A DNA stretch of 64,000 bases from Marinobacterium aestuarii (GCF_001651805.1 NZ_CP015839.1:2914001-2978000); one strand, 5' to 3'. Positions 37,539 to 47,480 are shown, numbered from the stretch's first letter. Notes: generated from the letters alone by a model not told the origin. A program made the numbers and translations.

Positions 37539-38392
37539 TACTGCGCCGCGGATCGGATCACGACCAGCGCCCCTTTCCTGCCCGCCAGCACCGTGGGCAC
37601 CAGCGGACCTACACCAAAGCCCAGTACATTTTCAACACCTGCGCTGCGCACAGCCGTCTCGATCTGCTTTGCCATATCCCCTGACTGAGCCAGTGCCTCC
37701 TGCACATCGCTCCCCTGCTGATGCAACACCAGCCAGAAGGCCTCACCCGGTTCAAACTCCGCCAGCAACTGCACCAGCGGATCGACAACATCCAGCGGCG
37801 CCGCCGGATCAATCGGCAGGGTCGCAAAGCCCGCTGCTTTCAGCTGCTGCACCAGCTCGCTGCCACCGGTAACGGACACCACGTCAAGCTGCAGGTACAC
37901 GCGTCTGTTACCTCGCTGCACGGCATAGAGCGCCAGGTAGTCAGTCCCAAGACGGGCCGCCATATAGACCTGAGTGCGATCCAGCCCATACAGCTGGGCG
38001 ATACCAAAGAAATCATTGGCCCAGTAATGACTGCTGCCACATTCCCTGCCCGTGCACTGGAACAGCACCTCGGCGCCCCGGGTCATCAGCTGGGCACGAA
38101 AGTGCTCGAAGGCATCGCCGGGCTGATGAGAATCGGGAATACGGTAGGTAATGCGGGTCAGCTCACCCTCAAGCGCCTTGCGCTTGTCGGCTACCACTAT
38201 ATTGTTGGCCTTCTTCAACTCAGACAGCATCAGCAGATATTCCGGTGTCGGCCCCTGCCGATAGCCTTCGATCCAGGACAGCGGGAAGCGCTTGAGCTGC
38301 CCATAATCGGACGCCCCCTCGACATCCGGCTGCGCCAGCGCGGCACAGGAGAACAGCAGGCCAGCCAACATCAAACAGGTTTTTCTCAGCAC
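37538..38392 (-). CDS. DUF4892 family exported protein
   Basis: The 284-residue protein has a clear signal peptide (LRKTCLMLAGLLFSCAALAQ, cut near residue 21), so it is periplasmic or outer-membrane associated. The DUF4892 part includes RFPLSWIEGYRQ, RITYRIPDS and FQCTGRECGSSHYWANDFFGIAQLYG. A C-terminal region may resemble the OmpA-like peptidoglycan-binding fold sometimes attached to this family. No catalytic role is known. Its stop overlaps the patatin start, implying a two-gene operon linking an envelope protein to a patatin hydrolase. Confidence 0.85.
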   Translation of the reverse strand: MLRKTCLMLAGLLFSCAALAQPDVEGASDYGQLKRFPLSWIEGYRQGPTPEYLLMLSELKKANNIVVADKRKALEGELTRITYRIPDSHQPGDAFEHFRAQLMTRGAEVLFQCTGRECGSSHYWANDFFGIAQLYGLDRTQVYMAARLGTDYLALYAVQRGNRRVYLQLDVVSVTGGSELVQQLKAAGFATLPIDPAAPLDVVDPLVQLLAEFEPGEAFWLVLHQQGSDVQEALAQSGDMAKQIETAVRSAGVENVLGFGVGPLVPTVLAGRKGALVVIRSAAQ

Positions 38393-38620
38393 GGTCAGAC
38401 TCCATTCAATTCAACATACAGACCGGTTGCGGCGGCGGTCGCAGCACCCTGTTACCCCACACCCTGCGGCATTAAAGCAGGAAAAGCTACTGCCGCTGGC
38501 AAGGGCCTGGTCGTCACAGCAAGATTAGCACCCGACGACCGTTCAAAAATCACCCAAAAGCTCGCCACGAACGCTCACACCTATACGAGCCCTTACCTTA
38601 AAACAGATCTGCGCACCGAT

Positions 38621-39478
38621 TCAATCCGCGCTGGATCCACGCAAGCTATTGATAATCAGTGTAGCAATCTCTGCGGCGGCACCCGCCTCCAGATGCAGAT
38701 GATGATTGCCCGCCAGCACGTGCAGCCGTGCATCCGCCAGCAGCGGTAACTGGCGCCGCATGCGCTCAGGATCAATACCCTTATCCCCCAGCACCAATGC
38801 CACCGGCGCCCTGACAGCGACCAGAAAGGCCTCAACCTGAGCGTCACTCAGCCGCACCACCGAGGGCAGTAGCAGCGCAGGATCGCTGCGCCAGCGCCAG
38901 CCGGTGGGACAGCGCTCGAGCCCCCGTTCTACCAGCCACTGCGCCGCCTGTCGGCTCACCGGCCAGCGGCCGTTGATGCGCGCCTGGACCGCCTGCTCAA
39001 CACTGTCATAGGGCCGCAGCGTCCGGCGCTCCAGTCGCCGGTGCTTGCTTAACGCCTCGGCCATCAAGCGCGGCAGACTCTCGGCCTCATACACCAGCGG
39101 CGCCAGCCCCTCGATCAGAAACAGCTGCGCCACCCGATCAGGCACACAGGCGGCCAGCATCATTGCCACACCCGCCCCCATCGAGTGCCCGAGTACACTG
39201 AAGCGCTCAACGCCAAGCTGATCGGCGACGGCCAGCACGTCCGCAACATTATCCCAGATATAATAGGGCGACCCCGACGGGCGATGCCCGGACTCGCCAT
39301 GGCCCGCCATATCGATGGCAATAAGGCGCACACCCGATAACAGCGGCGCCAACTGCCTGAAGGTTGCAGCGTTATCGAGCCAGCCGTGCAACGCGATCAC
39401 AGGCGTCGCCGATGGGTCACCCCATTCCATGACCGCCAGGCGGCGCCCATGAAGCTCAAAGTTCCAGCAACTATACAT
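38621..39478 (-). CDS. Alpha/beta hydrolase
   Basis: The 285-residue protein has the alpha/beta hydrolase core: oxyanion motif IALHGWLDNAATF (about residues 28-40), DMAGHGESGHRP near 56-67, nucleophile S99 in GHSMGAG, an acidic residue in VALVLGDKGID, and a late His in LAGNHHLHLE. Substrate is not evident; esterase or lactonase activity is possible. It is a stand-alone gene divergent from the O-oligosaccharyltransferase gene, with 89 bases between the starts and 228 bases without a gene on its other side. Confidence 0.9.
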   Translation of the reverse strand: MYSCWNFELHGRRLAVMEWGDPSATPVIALHGWLDNAATFRQLAPLLSGVRLIAIDMAGHGESGHRPSGSPYYIWDNVADVLAVADQLGVERFSVLGHSMGAGVAMMLAACVPDRVAQLFLIEGLAPLVYEAESLPRLMAEALSKHRRLERRTLRPYDSVEQAVQARINGRWPVSRQAAQWLVERGLERCPTGWRWRSDPALLLPSVVRLSDAQVEAFLVAVRAPVALVLGDKGIDPERMRRQLPLLADARLHVLAGNHHLHLEAGAAAEIATLIINSLRGSSAD

Positions 39479-39567
39479 CCGCTTTGCTTCATCCTTTGTC
39501 CGTGCAGAGTGCGCCCAGCATAGCGAAATGCGTTACCATCACCTAGCCATTCAGCAAGGAAAGCCCC

Positions 39568-41463
39568 ATGTCGCTTAACAGCAGCGCCACGCGCACCCCA
39601 TCCTTTACTTTCAGGCTCGAACGGGACCCCTCGCTGCAGCGTCCGCAAACGCTGTTTTTTGTTCTGTTCAGCCTGCTAACCCTGGCCGCGCCGCTGTACT
39701 ACCAGCAAAACCTGGGCGGCGAAGGCCTGTACCTGCCCTACAACGCATCCACCTGGGTAGCGGCACTCTTCGTCACCGCCGCGGGGCTTCTGTTTGCACT
39801 GCGCAGGCTACAGCTGGTAATGCCGCGTTATGCACTCGCCCTCTTTGCCCTGCCCGCAGGTTTGCTGATCAGCGGTTTTGTTACCGGCGTCGGCAATCCG
39901 TCCGAATGGCTGATCCGCCTGGGCTACGTGCTGGGGGGCTTCGGATTCTTTATTGCCCTGTTCCAGTTTCGCCTGCAGCGCAAGCACGACGAACTGGCCC
40001 TGACGCTGATTTTATGCGGCATTATGCTGCAGGCCCTGATCGGCTGGGTTCAGTTGCAGCAGCTGCCGTTTTTCAGCGCCCTGGTGCCGATCGCCAGTAG
40101 CAGTCAGCCCATCGCCATTTTTCAGCAGGTCAACCTTACAGCGAGCTTTCTGGCCACCGGTCTGCCGGTAGCCGTCTACCTGGCGACCCGGCCGGGCGCC
40201 CTGCGCGCGCCCTGGTTGATACGCATCCTGCCCTACTGCAGCCTGGTACTGTGCAGCGGCGTGCTGCTGTCGACCGGCTCCCGCATGGGCCTTTTGGGCG
40301 GTACCCTGGGCCTGCTGATGACATTCGCCGGACGACGTCATTTCCTGCGCCAGCACAAGGGCATCGCCCTGGCGCTGGGTGTATCGTTATTACTGGGCTC
40401 AAGCTTTCTGCTGTCGGACAAAGTCGAAAAGGGGTCGTCGGCAGTGCTCGACAAGATAGAGCGACTGCAACAGGGTGGTCAGGCTGATGTACGCTTTTCA
40501 GTCTACGAAATATCCCTGGATACCATCGCCAATGCGCCACTGTTCGGACACGGACTGGGAAGCTTTCAGGCCGTGTGGCAGGACGAACGCGGCCGGTTTC
40601 AGGATCGCCACCCCGATCTTGATATAGGCCCGCGTTATTCCCACCCCCACAACGAGCTGCTGTTCTGGCTGGTAGAAGGCGGCCTTGTGGCCGTGGCCGG
40701 CATCCTGATCTGCGCCGGTGCCGTGGCCTGGCGCCTGGTACGGCTGGGCTCGCAGCGCGGCCTGCTGCTGGCCGGCATGCTGCTGCCCATAGTGCTGCAT
40801 ACTCAGGTCGAGCTGCCGTTTTATATCTCGTCACCCCACTGGTTCCTGCTGCTGTTCCTGCTCTACCTTAGCTTCAGTCTGCGCCCGGCACGCCTTGGCC
40901 TCAAACTGTCCCAGGCGGCACGCGGACTCTGTACCGGCCTGCTGCTAATCATTCCGGTGGCAGGCTCGACCTTTTTGCTGCACACCCTGGTGGCCAACGC
41001 CGGTATCGTCAATTACATGAAGAGCCGCGGACAGCATTCTGCCTTCCTCCAGCCCGCCATCAATAACCTCTACTTCTCCGGCCAGGCCACCTACCTACTG
41101 ATGAAGGAGTCACTTCTCATCGGCTACAGCCTGGATGACAAGCAACGCAGTGCGGGCTTTATTGCCTGGGCCAATGAATACCTGCAGCGCACCCCCGATA
41201 TTCAACTGTTCTACGATCTCGCCGGCGCCTATGTGCATATCGGCGATCATCAGCGGGCACAGCAAGCCCTGGAACGCGGGCTCTACATATACCGCCATAA
41301 CGGACGTCTGGAACAGGCATTGCTGGCATTGAAGGCCGGGGATATAGATAGCTACCTGAGGGATTTGGCGGCCAAACAGGCGGCCCGCAGCGCCCAGCTG
41401 AGCAGCCCTGCTCTGAAGAACAGCGACCAGGAAAGCCTCACGGGGACTGTGCAGCCCCAGTAG
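39568..41463 (+). CDS. PglL/WaaL-type O-oligosaccharyltransferase (Wzy_C domain)
   Basis: The 631-residue inner-membrane protein has about 12 membrane segments. A large periplasmic loop around residues 300-370 contains FGHGLGSFQAVW and YSHPHNELLFWLVEGG, the Wzy_C signature whose His is catalytic in O-antigen ligases and PglL enzymes. The C-terminal 130 residues are soluble and helical, with an AYVHIGDHQRAQQALERGLYIYR repeat resembling TPR, typical of PglL rather than WaaL. It would transfer a lipid-linked glycan to pilin or other proteins, or to lipid A-core. No pilin or glycan genes are adjacent, so the acceptor is open. Confidence 0.87.
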   Translation: MSLNSSATRTPSFTFRLERDPSLQRPQTLFFVLFSLLTLAAPLYYQQNLGGEGLYLPYNASTWVAALFVTAAGLLFALRRLQLVMPRYALALFALPAGLLISGFVTGVGNPSEWLIRLGYVLGGFGFFIALFQFRLQRKHDELALTLILCGIMLQALIGWVQLQQLPFFSALVPIASSSQPIAIFQQVNLTASFLATGLPVAVYLATRPGALRAPWLIRILPYCSLVLCSGVLLSTGSRMGLLGGTLGLLMTFAGRRHFLRQHKGIALALGVSLLLGSSFLLSDKVEKGSSAVLDKIERLQQGGQADVRFSVYEISLDTIANAPLFGHGLGSFQAVWQDERGRFQDRHPDLDIGPRYSHPHNELLFWLVEGGLVAVAGILICAGAVAWRLVRLGSQRGLLLAGMLLPIVLHTQVELPFYISSPHWFLLLFLLYLSFSLRPARLGLKLSQAARGLCTGLLLIIPVAGSTFLLHTLVANAGIVNYMKSRGQHSAFLQPAINNLYFSGQATYLLMKESLLIGYSLDDKQRSAGFIAWANEYLQRTPDIQLFYDLAGAYVHIGDHQRAQQALERGLYIYRHNGRLEQALLALKAGDIDSYLRDLAAKQAARSAQLSSPALKNSDQESLTGTVQPQ

Positions 41464-41475
41464 CATCAGCAGACG

Positions 41476-41746
41476 CTAGTGTACTGCTTCGCTCTTAGAG
41501 GCGCTTTTAGCGAGTCGCCAGGAGGTGGGCCGCACGGCGCATTTTCGAAGGCATAGTGGGCCTGTTTCAAGGAAATGCAACACCGCGGACGGCCTTCTGG
41601 CGGCTCGCCCGCAGGGAGCGCGCCCATTCGCGCCCTGCTGCGTTGCCGCTCTTGGCAAGAGCCCCATTATTACCGGCGAACGGCGCCTTGCCGGACACGC
41701 ATTGGCGGGCTCTATAAGCACCCATTAGGGCGAAGCAGTACACTAG
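41476..41746. mobile_element. MITE-like element with perfect 17-bp terminal inverted repeats
   Basis: CTAGTGTACTGCTTCGC (41476-41492) is the exact reverse complement of 41730-41746. Imperfect complementarity continues inward for about 25 more bases (GCTTTTAG against the complement of CTATAAGC). The 271-bp interior has no transposase. The terminal CTAG is itself a palindrome and could be part of a target duplication. The element fills the gap after the glycosyltransferase gene and before sixA. It looks like a non-autonomous transposon relic; the parent family is not identifiable here. Confidence 0.85.
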
Positions 41747-41856
41747 ATGCACAGAGGCAGAGCACCAGGGACAGTGCTCAGAGCAAAACAAGCGGGAAAT
41801 CTGAGAAAGCGGGAATAACGGGAAAAACCAAAAAGGTAACACCTGCCAGCGAAAGC

Positions 41857-42315
41857 TCAGACGCTCAATTTTTTGACCAAACGCGCAAGGCCTGCAGCCG
41901 GCCAGTCGAGCTCGAGTATTGCCAGGGTGCCAGGCTCCATGGGTTCTGCATAGCGGACATCCCCCGCCACCAGAGCCGCGATCAGGTTGCCCAGCAGGGG
42001 TTGATGCGCCACCAGCAGCAGACCCTGCCAGGGCAGCTGTTCCAGCTGTACCAGTGCATCACCGACAGACGACTCAGGCACGAAGGCCGCATCCAGCAAC
42101 TGTGTCGGCACGGACAATATCTCTGCCGCCAGCGCTGCAGTCTGGCGCGCCCGCAGATACGGGCTTGAAACAATGGCCGAGACGCCTTTGAGCTGATCTT
42201 TATGCTTCGTCAGCATCACCCGCACCGCCGCCGTGCCGGCCGACGTCAAGCTGCGATCAGCGTCGCAGGCGGCATCCCAGCCCGCCTCGCCGTGGCGCAT
42301 GATAAAAAGCTGCAT
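41857..42315 (-). CDS. sixA: Phosphohistidine phosphatase SixA
   Basis: The 152-residue protein is a minimal histidine-phosphatase fold. The catalytic RHG lies at residues 7-9 (LFIMRHGEA), with SPYLRARQTAALAAEIL near 50-66 and VAHQPLLGNLIAAL near 107-120. SixA removes phosphate from His of signalling phosphotransfer proteins. Gene order with gpsA (93 bases upstream on the same strand) matches Pseudomonas. The MITE-like element ends 110 bases beyond its stop codon. Confidence 0.92.
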   Translation of the reverse strand: MQLFIMRHGEAGWDAACDADRSLTSAGTAAVRVMLTKHKDQLKGVSAIVSSPYLRARQTAALAAEILSVPTQLLDAAFVPESSVGDALVQLEQLPWQGLLLVAHQPLLGNLIAALVAGDVRYAEPMEPGTLAILELDWPAAGLARLVKKLSV

Positions 42316-42408
42316 GACCCACCTCTGCTTTCATGTGAAGTCTGACGCCTAGGGCACTACCGCTGGCGCCGGCGTTTAACACCCTCGCGCTTGCCGGATA
42401 CCCACCTT

Positions 42409-43431
42409 TTAGCTGCGCGGCAGGACAAACTCGACATCACTGCTCTGCTCGTTGAGCATCAGCATTTTGGCCACCGCTGCGGCCGGGGCATGATTGAACA
42501 CCACCTCATAAAGACCGTCCACCAGGGGCATGTAAATCCCCAGCTGATCTGCCTTTTCCTTGACGCGGTGCAGGGTGTTGACCCCTTCTGCGACCTCACC
42601 CAGCGCCGCGACCGCCTGCTCCAGTGCCTTGCCTTCACCCAAAGCAAAGCCGACCCGGTAATTGCGCGACAACGGCGACATGCAGGTGACGATAAGATCC
42701 CCCACTCCCGCAAGCCCCAGAAAAGTCAGCGGATTGGCCCCCATGCTGACAGCAAAGCGGCTCATTTCCGCCAGGCTGCGGGTCATCAGCATGCTGCGGG
42801 TATTTTCTCCCATACCCAGCGCATTGCTCATGCCCGCAGCAATGGCATAAATATTCTTCAGCGCACCGCCAAGTTCAACACCATACATGTCGGTACTGGC
42901 ATAGACCCGAAAATAGGCGGTATGCAGCGTTTTCTGCACCAGCTCGCGCAGCGCCTCGCTTTCGCTGGCAATAACCGTCGCCGTGAGCTGCCGCGCAGCC
43001 ACTTCCTTGGCAAGGTTGGGCCCACTCAGAACACCGATGCGGGCGTCCGGCAGCTCGTCGGCGAGGATCTCACTCATCAGACTGAAGGTACCCGCCTCGA
43101 TACCCTTGGTGGTGCTGACGACCATTTGACCGGGCGTCATATAGGCTCTGGCTTCATGCACCAGGGCACGAAAACCACCGCTGGGAATGGCCACGAACAC
43201 CAGTTCAGCCCCACTCAGCGCATCTTCGAGACTGGCGTGCGCTTCAAGCGCAGCCGCCAGCGGATAGCCCGGCAGATACTTGCTGTTTTCACGATTCTGA
43301 CGGACGTTCTCGACCTGCTGTGCGTCGCGCATCCAGAGCCGTACCTGGATGCCTTTTTCCGCCATGATGTTGGCCAGCACAGTACCAAAGCTGCCACCAC
43401 CCAACACGGTCACCTGCATCGCACCCTTCAT
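42409..43431 (-). CDS. gpsA: Glycerol-3-phosphate dehydrogenase [NAD(P)+]
   Basis: GpsA makes sn-glycerol-3-phosphate from dihydroxyacetone phosphate for phospholipids. The protein of 340 residues (336 if the ATG at 43419 is used) has the nucleotide motif [61 protein letters not shown], the catalytic-Lys region [18 protein letters not shown] near residue 200 and [18 protein letters not shown] follow. Both ATGs have purine-rich sites (GGGAG for the first), so the start is ambiguous by four residues. It is between rhlB upstream and sixA downstream on the same strand. Confidence 0.96.
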   Translation of the reverse strand: MKGAMQVTVLGGGSFGTVLANIMAEKGIQVRLWMRDAQQVENVRQNRENSKYLPGYPLAAALEAHASLEDALSGAELVFVAIPSGGFRALVHEARAYMTPGQMVVSTTKGIEAGTFSLMSEILADELPDARIGVLSGPNLAKEVAARQLTATVIASESEALRELVQKTLHTAYFRVYASTDMYGVELGGALKNIYAIAAGMSNALGMGENTRSMLMTRSLAEMSRFAVSMGANPLTFLGLAGVGDLIVTCMSPLSRNYRVGFALGEGKALEQAVAALGEVAEGVNTLHRVKEKADQLGIYMPLVDGLYEVVFNHAPAAAVAKMLMLNEQSSDVEFVLPRS

Positions 43432-43490
43432 CGATCAAAACTCCCTGAAATTAGACTGTGGCTGGACACACTGCCAATGCAGTGATGCCG

Positions 43491-43523
43491 TGCAGGGTGC
43501 CAGCGGGCAGCCGGCACCCTGCA
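43491..43523 (-). repeat. Eleven-base-pair hairpin right after rhlB
   Basis: TGCAGGGTGCC (43491-43501) and GGCACCCTGCA (43513-43523) pair perfectly around an 11-base loop, three bases after the rhlB stop on the minus strand. No U-run follows, so it is a transcript-end stabilising hairpin or a Rho-type boundary rather than a classical terminator. Confidence 0.55.
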
Positions 43524-43525
43524 GA

Positions 43526-45205
43526 TCAGACCTTGGGCGCGGAGCCGGACTCGTCGGCGGCATCGACTGCGACCTCAGCAGCTTCAACAGCCGCGTCGGC
43601 CTGCTGCAACCTGGCAGCCTTCAGAGCATCTTGCGCCGCCTGGGTCTCAGCCACCTTGTCAGCATCAGCCGCCTGCCCGGCTTCAGCAGTTTCTTCAATT
43701 TGGTCAGCTTCTGCAGCCTGCTCTGGCTCATCAGAGGCCTGCACGACCGGCACTGCGGCCAGGTCATCAACGGGGGCGTGGGGCTGAGCGTCAGCAGACA
43801 AGTCTTCAGACGCCCCTTCAGACGACGCTTGCACCGGGGCATCATCGGCATCAGTGGCAACCGCCACCTCTGTTTCTTCTGCCACAGGAGCGGCCACCGG
43901 CATGATATCGAGCAACAGCTCGGGATCGGGGTGCAGGCAGTTCATTTTCACACCGGTTTCAACTTCAATTTCCGGAATCAGGAAAGAGTCATTTTCACAG
44001 GCGAAACACACCGAAGCACCGGTTGCGCCGGCACGACCGGTACGGCCAATACGGTGCACGTAATCTTCCGGGTCTTCCGGCAACTGGTAGTTGATAACGT
44101 GGGTCACGCCGTCGATATGAATGCCGCGCCCGGCCACATCAGTCGCCACCAACACCTGGATCTTGCCGCTGCGGAAATCTTCCAGCGTACGCAAGCGCTT
44201 GTTCTGCGGAATCTCGCCGGACATCAGCGCCGCGCGCAGACCGTCTTTCTCGAGCCGCTCGGCCAGAGCACGGGTTTCATGGCGGCGGTTGCCAAATACA
44301 ATGACCTTCTCGATGCCATTGACACGGATGTAATTGCGCAGCAGACGATACTTCTGACTGCTGGACACCAGGAAGACGGTCTGACTGATATTGTCGGTGG
44401 TCTTGCGATCCGGTTCGATCTCAACCCGCACCGGATCCACGGTCCATTGCTGCGCCAGGCTCATGATATCGTCGGAGAAGGTGGCACTGTAAAGCAAGGT
44501 CTGACGGTCTTCGCCCTTGCGCGGCGTCTGGCGAATGATGGTGCGCACATCGGGAATAAAGCCCATGCTCAGCATGCGATCGGCTTCATCCAGCACCAGC
44601 ACTTCGACGTTGTACAGATCCACTTCCTTGGAACGCACGAAATCAATCAGTCGCCCAGGCGTCGCCACCAGAATATCCACCGGGCGTTCGCGCAGCTCCG
44701 AGCGCTGTTTTTCGTAATCCATGCCACCGACCAGCGCAACGGCACTGATATCGGCATATTTGCCCAGATCCACCGCATCGGATGCGATCTGCAGCGCCAG
44801 CTCACGGGTCGGCGCCACGATCAGCACGCGGGGCTCGCCCATGCGACGCTCTTCACCCAGCGGAAAGTCGATCAGATCGGTGATGATGCCGGTCAGAAAG
44901 GCCGCCGTCTTGCCGGTACCCGTCTGGGCCTTGCCAATAATATCCTTGCCCGCAAGCGCAGACTCGAGGGTGGCCGCCTGAATCGGCGTACAGTACTGAT
45001 ACCCCAGGTCCTGGATGGCGCGCAGCATGGCATCCGGCAGATTGAAGTCATGAAAACGCGACTTGCCTTCTTCTACTGGCACTACAAAATCCGCCGGTGA
45101 CCACTTCTGCACCTTGGGGGCGCTGCGCGGGCGCGAGCCGCCACGCTTGCGTGAGGATCCGCGGGATGGACGTCTGCGCTTGTTGCTCTTATCGTCGTTA
45201 GTCAA
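43526..45205 (-). CDS. rhlB: ATP-dependent RNA helicase RhlB with a long acidic C-terminal tail
   Basis: This DEAD-box helicase acts with RNase E in RNA decay. The 559-residue protein has a basic N-terminus ([19 protein letters not shown]), Q-motif region [26 protein letters not shown], motif [17 protein letters not shown], the DEAD box in [17 protein letters not shown] and [15 protein letters not shown]. After about residue 410 comes an unusual 150-residue tail almost entirely Ala, Glu, Asp, Val and Gln (for example [14 protein letters not shown]-like runs). RhlB homologues I know lack so long an acidic tail. The tail may mediate degradosome contacts or condensation; that is inference. Confidence 0.93.
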   Translation of the reverse strand: MTNDDKSNKRRRPSRGSSRKRGGSRPRSAPKVQKWSPADFVVPVEEGKSRFHDFNLPDAMLRAIQDLGYQYCTPIQAATLESALAGKDIIGKAQTGTGKTAAFLTGIITDLIDFPLGEERRMGEPRVLIVAPTRELALQIASDAVDLGKYADISAVALVGGMDYEKQRSELRERPVDILVATPGRLIDFVRSKEVDLYNVEVLVLDEADRMLSMGFIPDVRTIIRQTPRKGEDRQTLLYSATFSDDIMSLAQQWTVDPVRVEIEPDRKTTDNISQTVFLVSSSQKYRLLRNYIRVNGIEKVIVFGNRRHETRALAERLEKDGLRAALMSGEIPQNKRLRTLEDFRSGKIQVLVATDVAGRGIHIDGVTHVINYQLPEDPEDYVHRIGRTGRAGATGASVCFACENDSFLIPEIEVETGVKMNCLHPDPELLLDIMPVAAPVAEETEVAVATDADDAPVQASSEGASEDLSADAQPHAPVDDLAAVPVVQASDEPEQAAEADQIEETAEAGQAADADKVAETQAAQDALKAARLQQADAAVEAAEVAVDAADESGSAPKV

Positions 45206-45224
45206 TGTGAAACCTTAAACCCTG

Positions 45225-47348
45225 TTAGTTCAGTTTGCGCCTGAAAGGTGGCAACGCATCCAGCAGCTGTCTGCCATAGCGTTTCGTGACCACCCGGCGA
45301 TCCAGCAAAATAATGTTGCCGCTATCCTGTTCTGTTCTGAGCAAGCGCCCTACCGCCTGGGTGAGGCGCATGGAGGCCACGGGCACGCTCCAGTCAATAA
45401 AGGCATTGCCGCCCTGGCGCTCAATCCACTCCGCCATGGTTGCGTCCACCGGATCATCCGGCACGCTGAATGGCAGCTTGGTAATAATGACTTCAGTCAG
45501 GTAGTCACCGGGCAGGTCGACACCTTCGGCGAAGGACGCCAGACCAAAAATAATGCTCTGCGTGCCCTTGTCGATCGCCGCCCGATGCTGCTGCAGTATT
45601 TCATTCTTCGAAAACTGGCCCTGGGACAGAATCGTATTCTTAATGGAATCACCCAAGTGTTCAAGCACAGTGCGCATCTGGCGCCATGAACTGAACAAAA
45701 CCAGGGTAGCACTGGCCTGGGGCAGCCGCTTGGCAAGAAAATCAGCAACCTCTGCAGTATGGGCCTCGGGGTTCGAGGGATCCGCCTGCATGGGGGGCAC
45801 CCAGAGCTCGGCACAGCGCTGATGGTCGAACGGGCTTTGCAGCCGTTCGCAGGGGCTGTCCGCGGGCAAGCCCAGATCCACCAGCACACGGTCAAAGTGC
45901 CCCAGGGCCGTCAGCGTTGCCGAAGTGACAACAGCGCCGTAACAGTGCTGCCACAGATGCTCGCTAAGCGTTGCCGCCGCCGACACCGGGCTGCTGCGGC
46001 ACTCGAAATCCACCCCGTCGGGAGATTCAATCACATTGATCCAGCGCGCCGTTGGCGAGCTGCCCTCGGGATCCGGATTGCGATAAGAACGTGCCAGCGA
46101 GTGGATCGATTGCATCCGCGAGAGCAATAACCCAGTTTGCGGATACCAGCGCTCCGCTGCATCCTTTTCGATCTCAGGAATACCGCCATCGATGGCTTCT
46201 TTAAGCAAATCCACGATTTGCTCGAACTTGACCACCGCCTTGTCTGCAACCTTGGCCACATCTCCCGCCTCGATGCGTAGCGCCTCGGGTAACTGGCCGT
46301 TGGGGAAGCGGAAACGATCCGACTTGGGGCTACCGCTGGATTCGGTGAGCAAAGCGCGCAGGGTGCGCTGAAAGCTCTCCAGACACTGATTCAGGTCGGT
46401 AAAAGGCTGGGCCAGCTGTGTTATATAGGTGCTGAGCACCTGATGTTCGCCACAGTCGACGCGCATTTTCTCCAGCTGGCGGGTGGCCGCCGAAAGCCAG
46501 CGAATGCTACCCGCGACTCTCATGCTGTAGGAGAAGTGACCGATCGCCTTGGCCGCCAGATGGTGGCCTTCGTCAAACACATAAATGCTGTCGGCGGGAT
46601 CCGGCAGAATGGCGCCGCCCCCCAGGGCCAGGTCCGCCATCACCAGATCATGATTGGCAATCACCACCTCAGCCTGATCCAGGGATTCCCGCGCACGGTA
46701 AAACGGACAGGCACTGAAATTGTGGCAGCGCCTGTTGGTGCACTGCAAGTGATCGCTGGTGAGCGGATGCCACAGCTGATCTTCCAGTTCGCGCTTGAGG
46801 TTATCGCGGTCACCGTCCCAGCGGCCGGAGGCAAACTCGTTCAGCAGTTCGCGATAAAGCCCCAGGTCCGCCTCATCGAGCTTGTGGACCTGTTCATCTT
46901 CGTACAGCGCCATCTGCCCCATCGCGCCCTGACTGTCGAGAATACGCTCGGCCTTGCTGATACACAGATAGCGCCCGCGCCCCTTGGCCAAGCTCACCTT
47001 GACCGGCAACTGGGCGTGCAGCGCAATATCCGGCAGATCCTTGTACAGCAGCTGTTCCTGCAGCGCCACGGTTGCCGTCGAGAGCACCAGTTTCTTGTTG
47101 GCGGCCTTAGCTATCGGGATGGTGCCCAGCAGATAGGCCAGCGTCTTGCCCGTACCGGTGCCGGCTTCTACCAGCACGACATGACCCTCGGACTGGCGCA
47201 CACCCGAGGCATCGGCCTGGACACCACCAATAACACGCGCAACGGCACCCACCATCTGGCGTTGCCCATAGCGCGACTTGAGACCCTTGGCGTCCAGAAA
47301 CGCTCTATAGGCCTGCTGAATCTGTTGTTTGAGGTCCTCGGTTAGCAA
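45225..47348 (-). CDS. dinG: ATP-dependent DNA helicase DinG
   Basis: DinG is an iron-sulfur 5'-3' helicase of the XPD type that resolves R-loops and damaged forks. The 707-residue protein has Walker A in VEAGTGTGKTLAYLLG near residue 65 and iron-sulfur cysteines around CISKAERI and CTNRRCHNFSACPFYRARE. It also has ANHDLVMADLALGG and Walker B VFDEGHHLAAKA; the C-terminal half has IFGLASFAEGVDLPGDYL and RLTQAVGRLLRTEQD. The start is TTG at 47346-47348. It is divergent from lexA and a LexA-type box lies at 47397-47412, consistent with SOS induction. Confidence 0.95.
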   Translation of the reverse strand: MLTEDLKQQIQQAYRAFLDAKGLKSRYGQRQMVGAVARVIGGVQADASGVRQSEGHVVLVEAGTGTGKTLAYLLGTIPIAKAANKKLVLSTATVALQEQLLYKDLPDIALHAQLPVKVSLAKGRGRYLCISKAERILDSQGAMGQMALYEDEQVHKLDEADLGLYRELLNEFASGRWDGDRDNLKRELEDQLWHPLTSDHLQCTNRRCHNFSACPFYRARESLDQAEVVIANHDLVMADLALGGGAILPDPADSIYVFDEGHHLAAKAIGHFSYSMRVAGSIRWLSAATRQLEKMRVDCGEHQVLSTYITQLAQPFTDLNQCLESFQRTLRALLTESSGSPKSDRFRFPNGQLPEALRIEAGDVAKVADKAVVKFEQIVDLLKEAIDGGIPEIEKDAAERWYPQTGLLLSRMQSIHSLARSYRNPDPEGSSPTARWINVIESPDGVDFECRSSPVSAAATLSEHLWQHCYGAVVTSATLTALGHFDRVLVDLGLPADSPCERLQSPFDHQRCAELWVPPMQADPSNPEAHTAEVADFLAKRLPQASATLVLFSSWRQMRTVLEHLGDSIKNTILSQGQFSKNEILQQHRAAIDKGTQSIIFGLASFAEGVDLPGDYLTEVIITKLPFSVPDDPVDATMAEWIERQGGNAFIDWSVPVASMRLTQAVGRLLRTEQDSGNIILLDRRVVTKRYGRQLLDALPPFRRKLN

Positions 47349-47396
47349 CGCGGCATCCGGATCAGCTGAGACAGGAGCCGCGATTCTAGCAAAACA

Positions 47397-47412
47397 CTGG
47401 ATATATCAACAG
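47397..47412 (-). promoter_or_regulatory. LexA-type box near dinG
   Basis: CTGG-N8-ACAG reads on the minus strand as CTGT-N8-CCAG, one mismatch from the CTGT-N8-ACAG SOS consensus, with an AT-rich centre. It is 49 bases upstream of the dinG start. Confidence 0.6.
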
Positions 47413-47436
47413 AATTTGCTTTACGGGATTAAGCTA

Positions 47437-47452
47437 CTGTATATACTTACAC
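47437..47452 (+). promoter_or_regulatory. LexA box 1 of lexA
   Basis: CTGTATATACTTACAC is CTGT-N8-ACAC, one mismatch from consensus. It overlaps a likely -10 (TATACT, 47442-47447), the position expected for repression of the lexA promoter. Confidence 0.75.
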
Positions 47453-47455
47453 CTA

Positions 47456-47471
47456 CTGTATAAAACAACAG
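47456..47471 (+). promoter_or_regulatory. LexA box 2 of lexA
   Basis: CTGTATAAAACAACAG is a perfect CTGT-N8-ACAG box centred about two helical turns after box 1 and ending nine bases before the lexA ATG. Paired boxes of this kind support autorepression. Confidence 0.9.
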
Positions 47472-47480
47472 GTTAAAACC

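Noticed and set aside
41567-41842. 91-residue minus-strand frame inside and beyond the MITE-like element
   Set aside because: It has no ribosome site or domain and crosses the inverted-repeat boundary; it is probably a recurring spurious frame in copies of the element.
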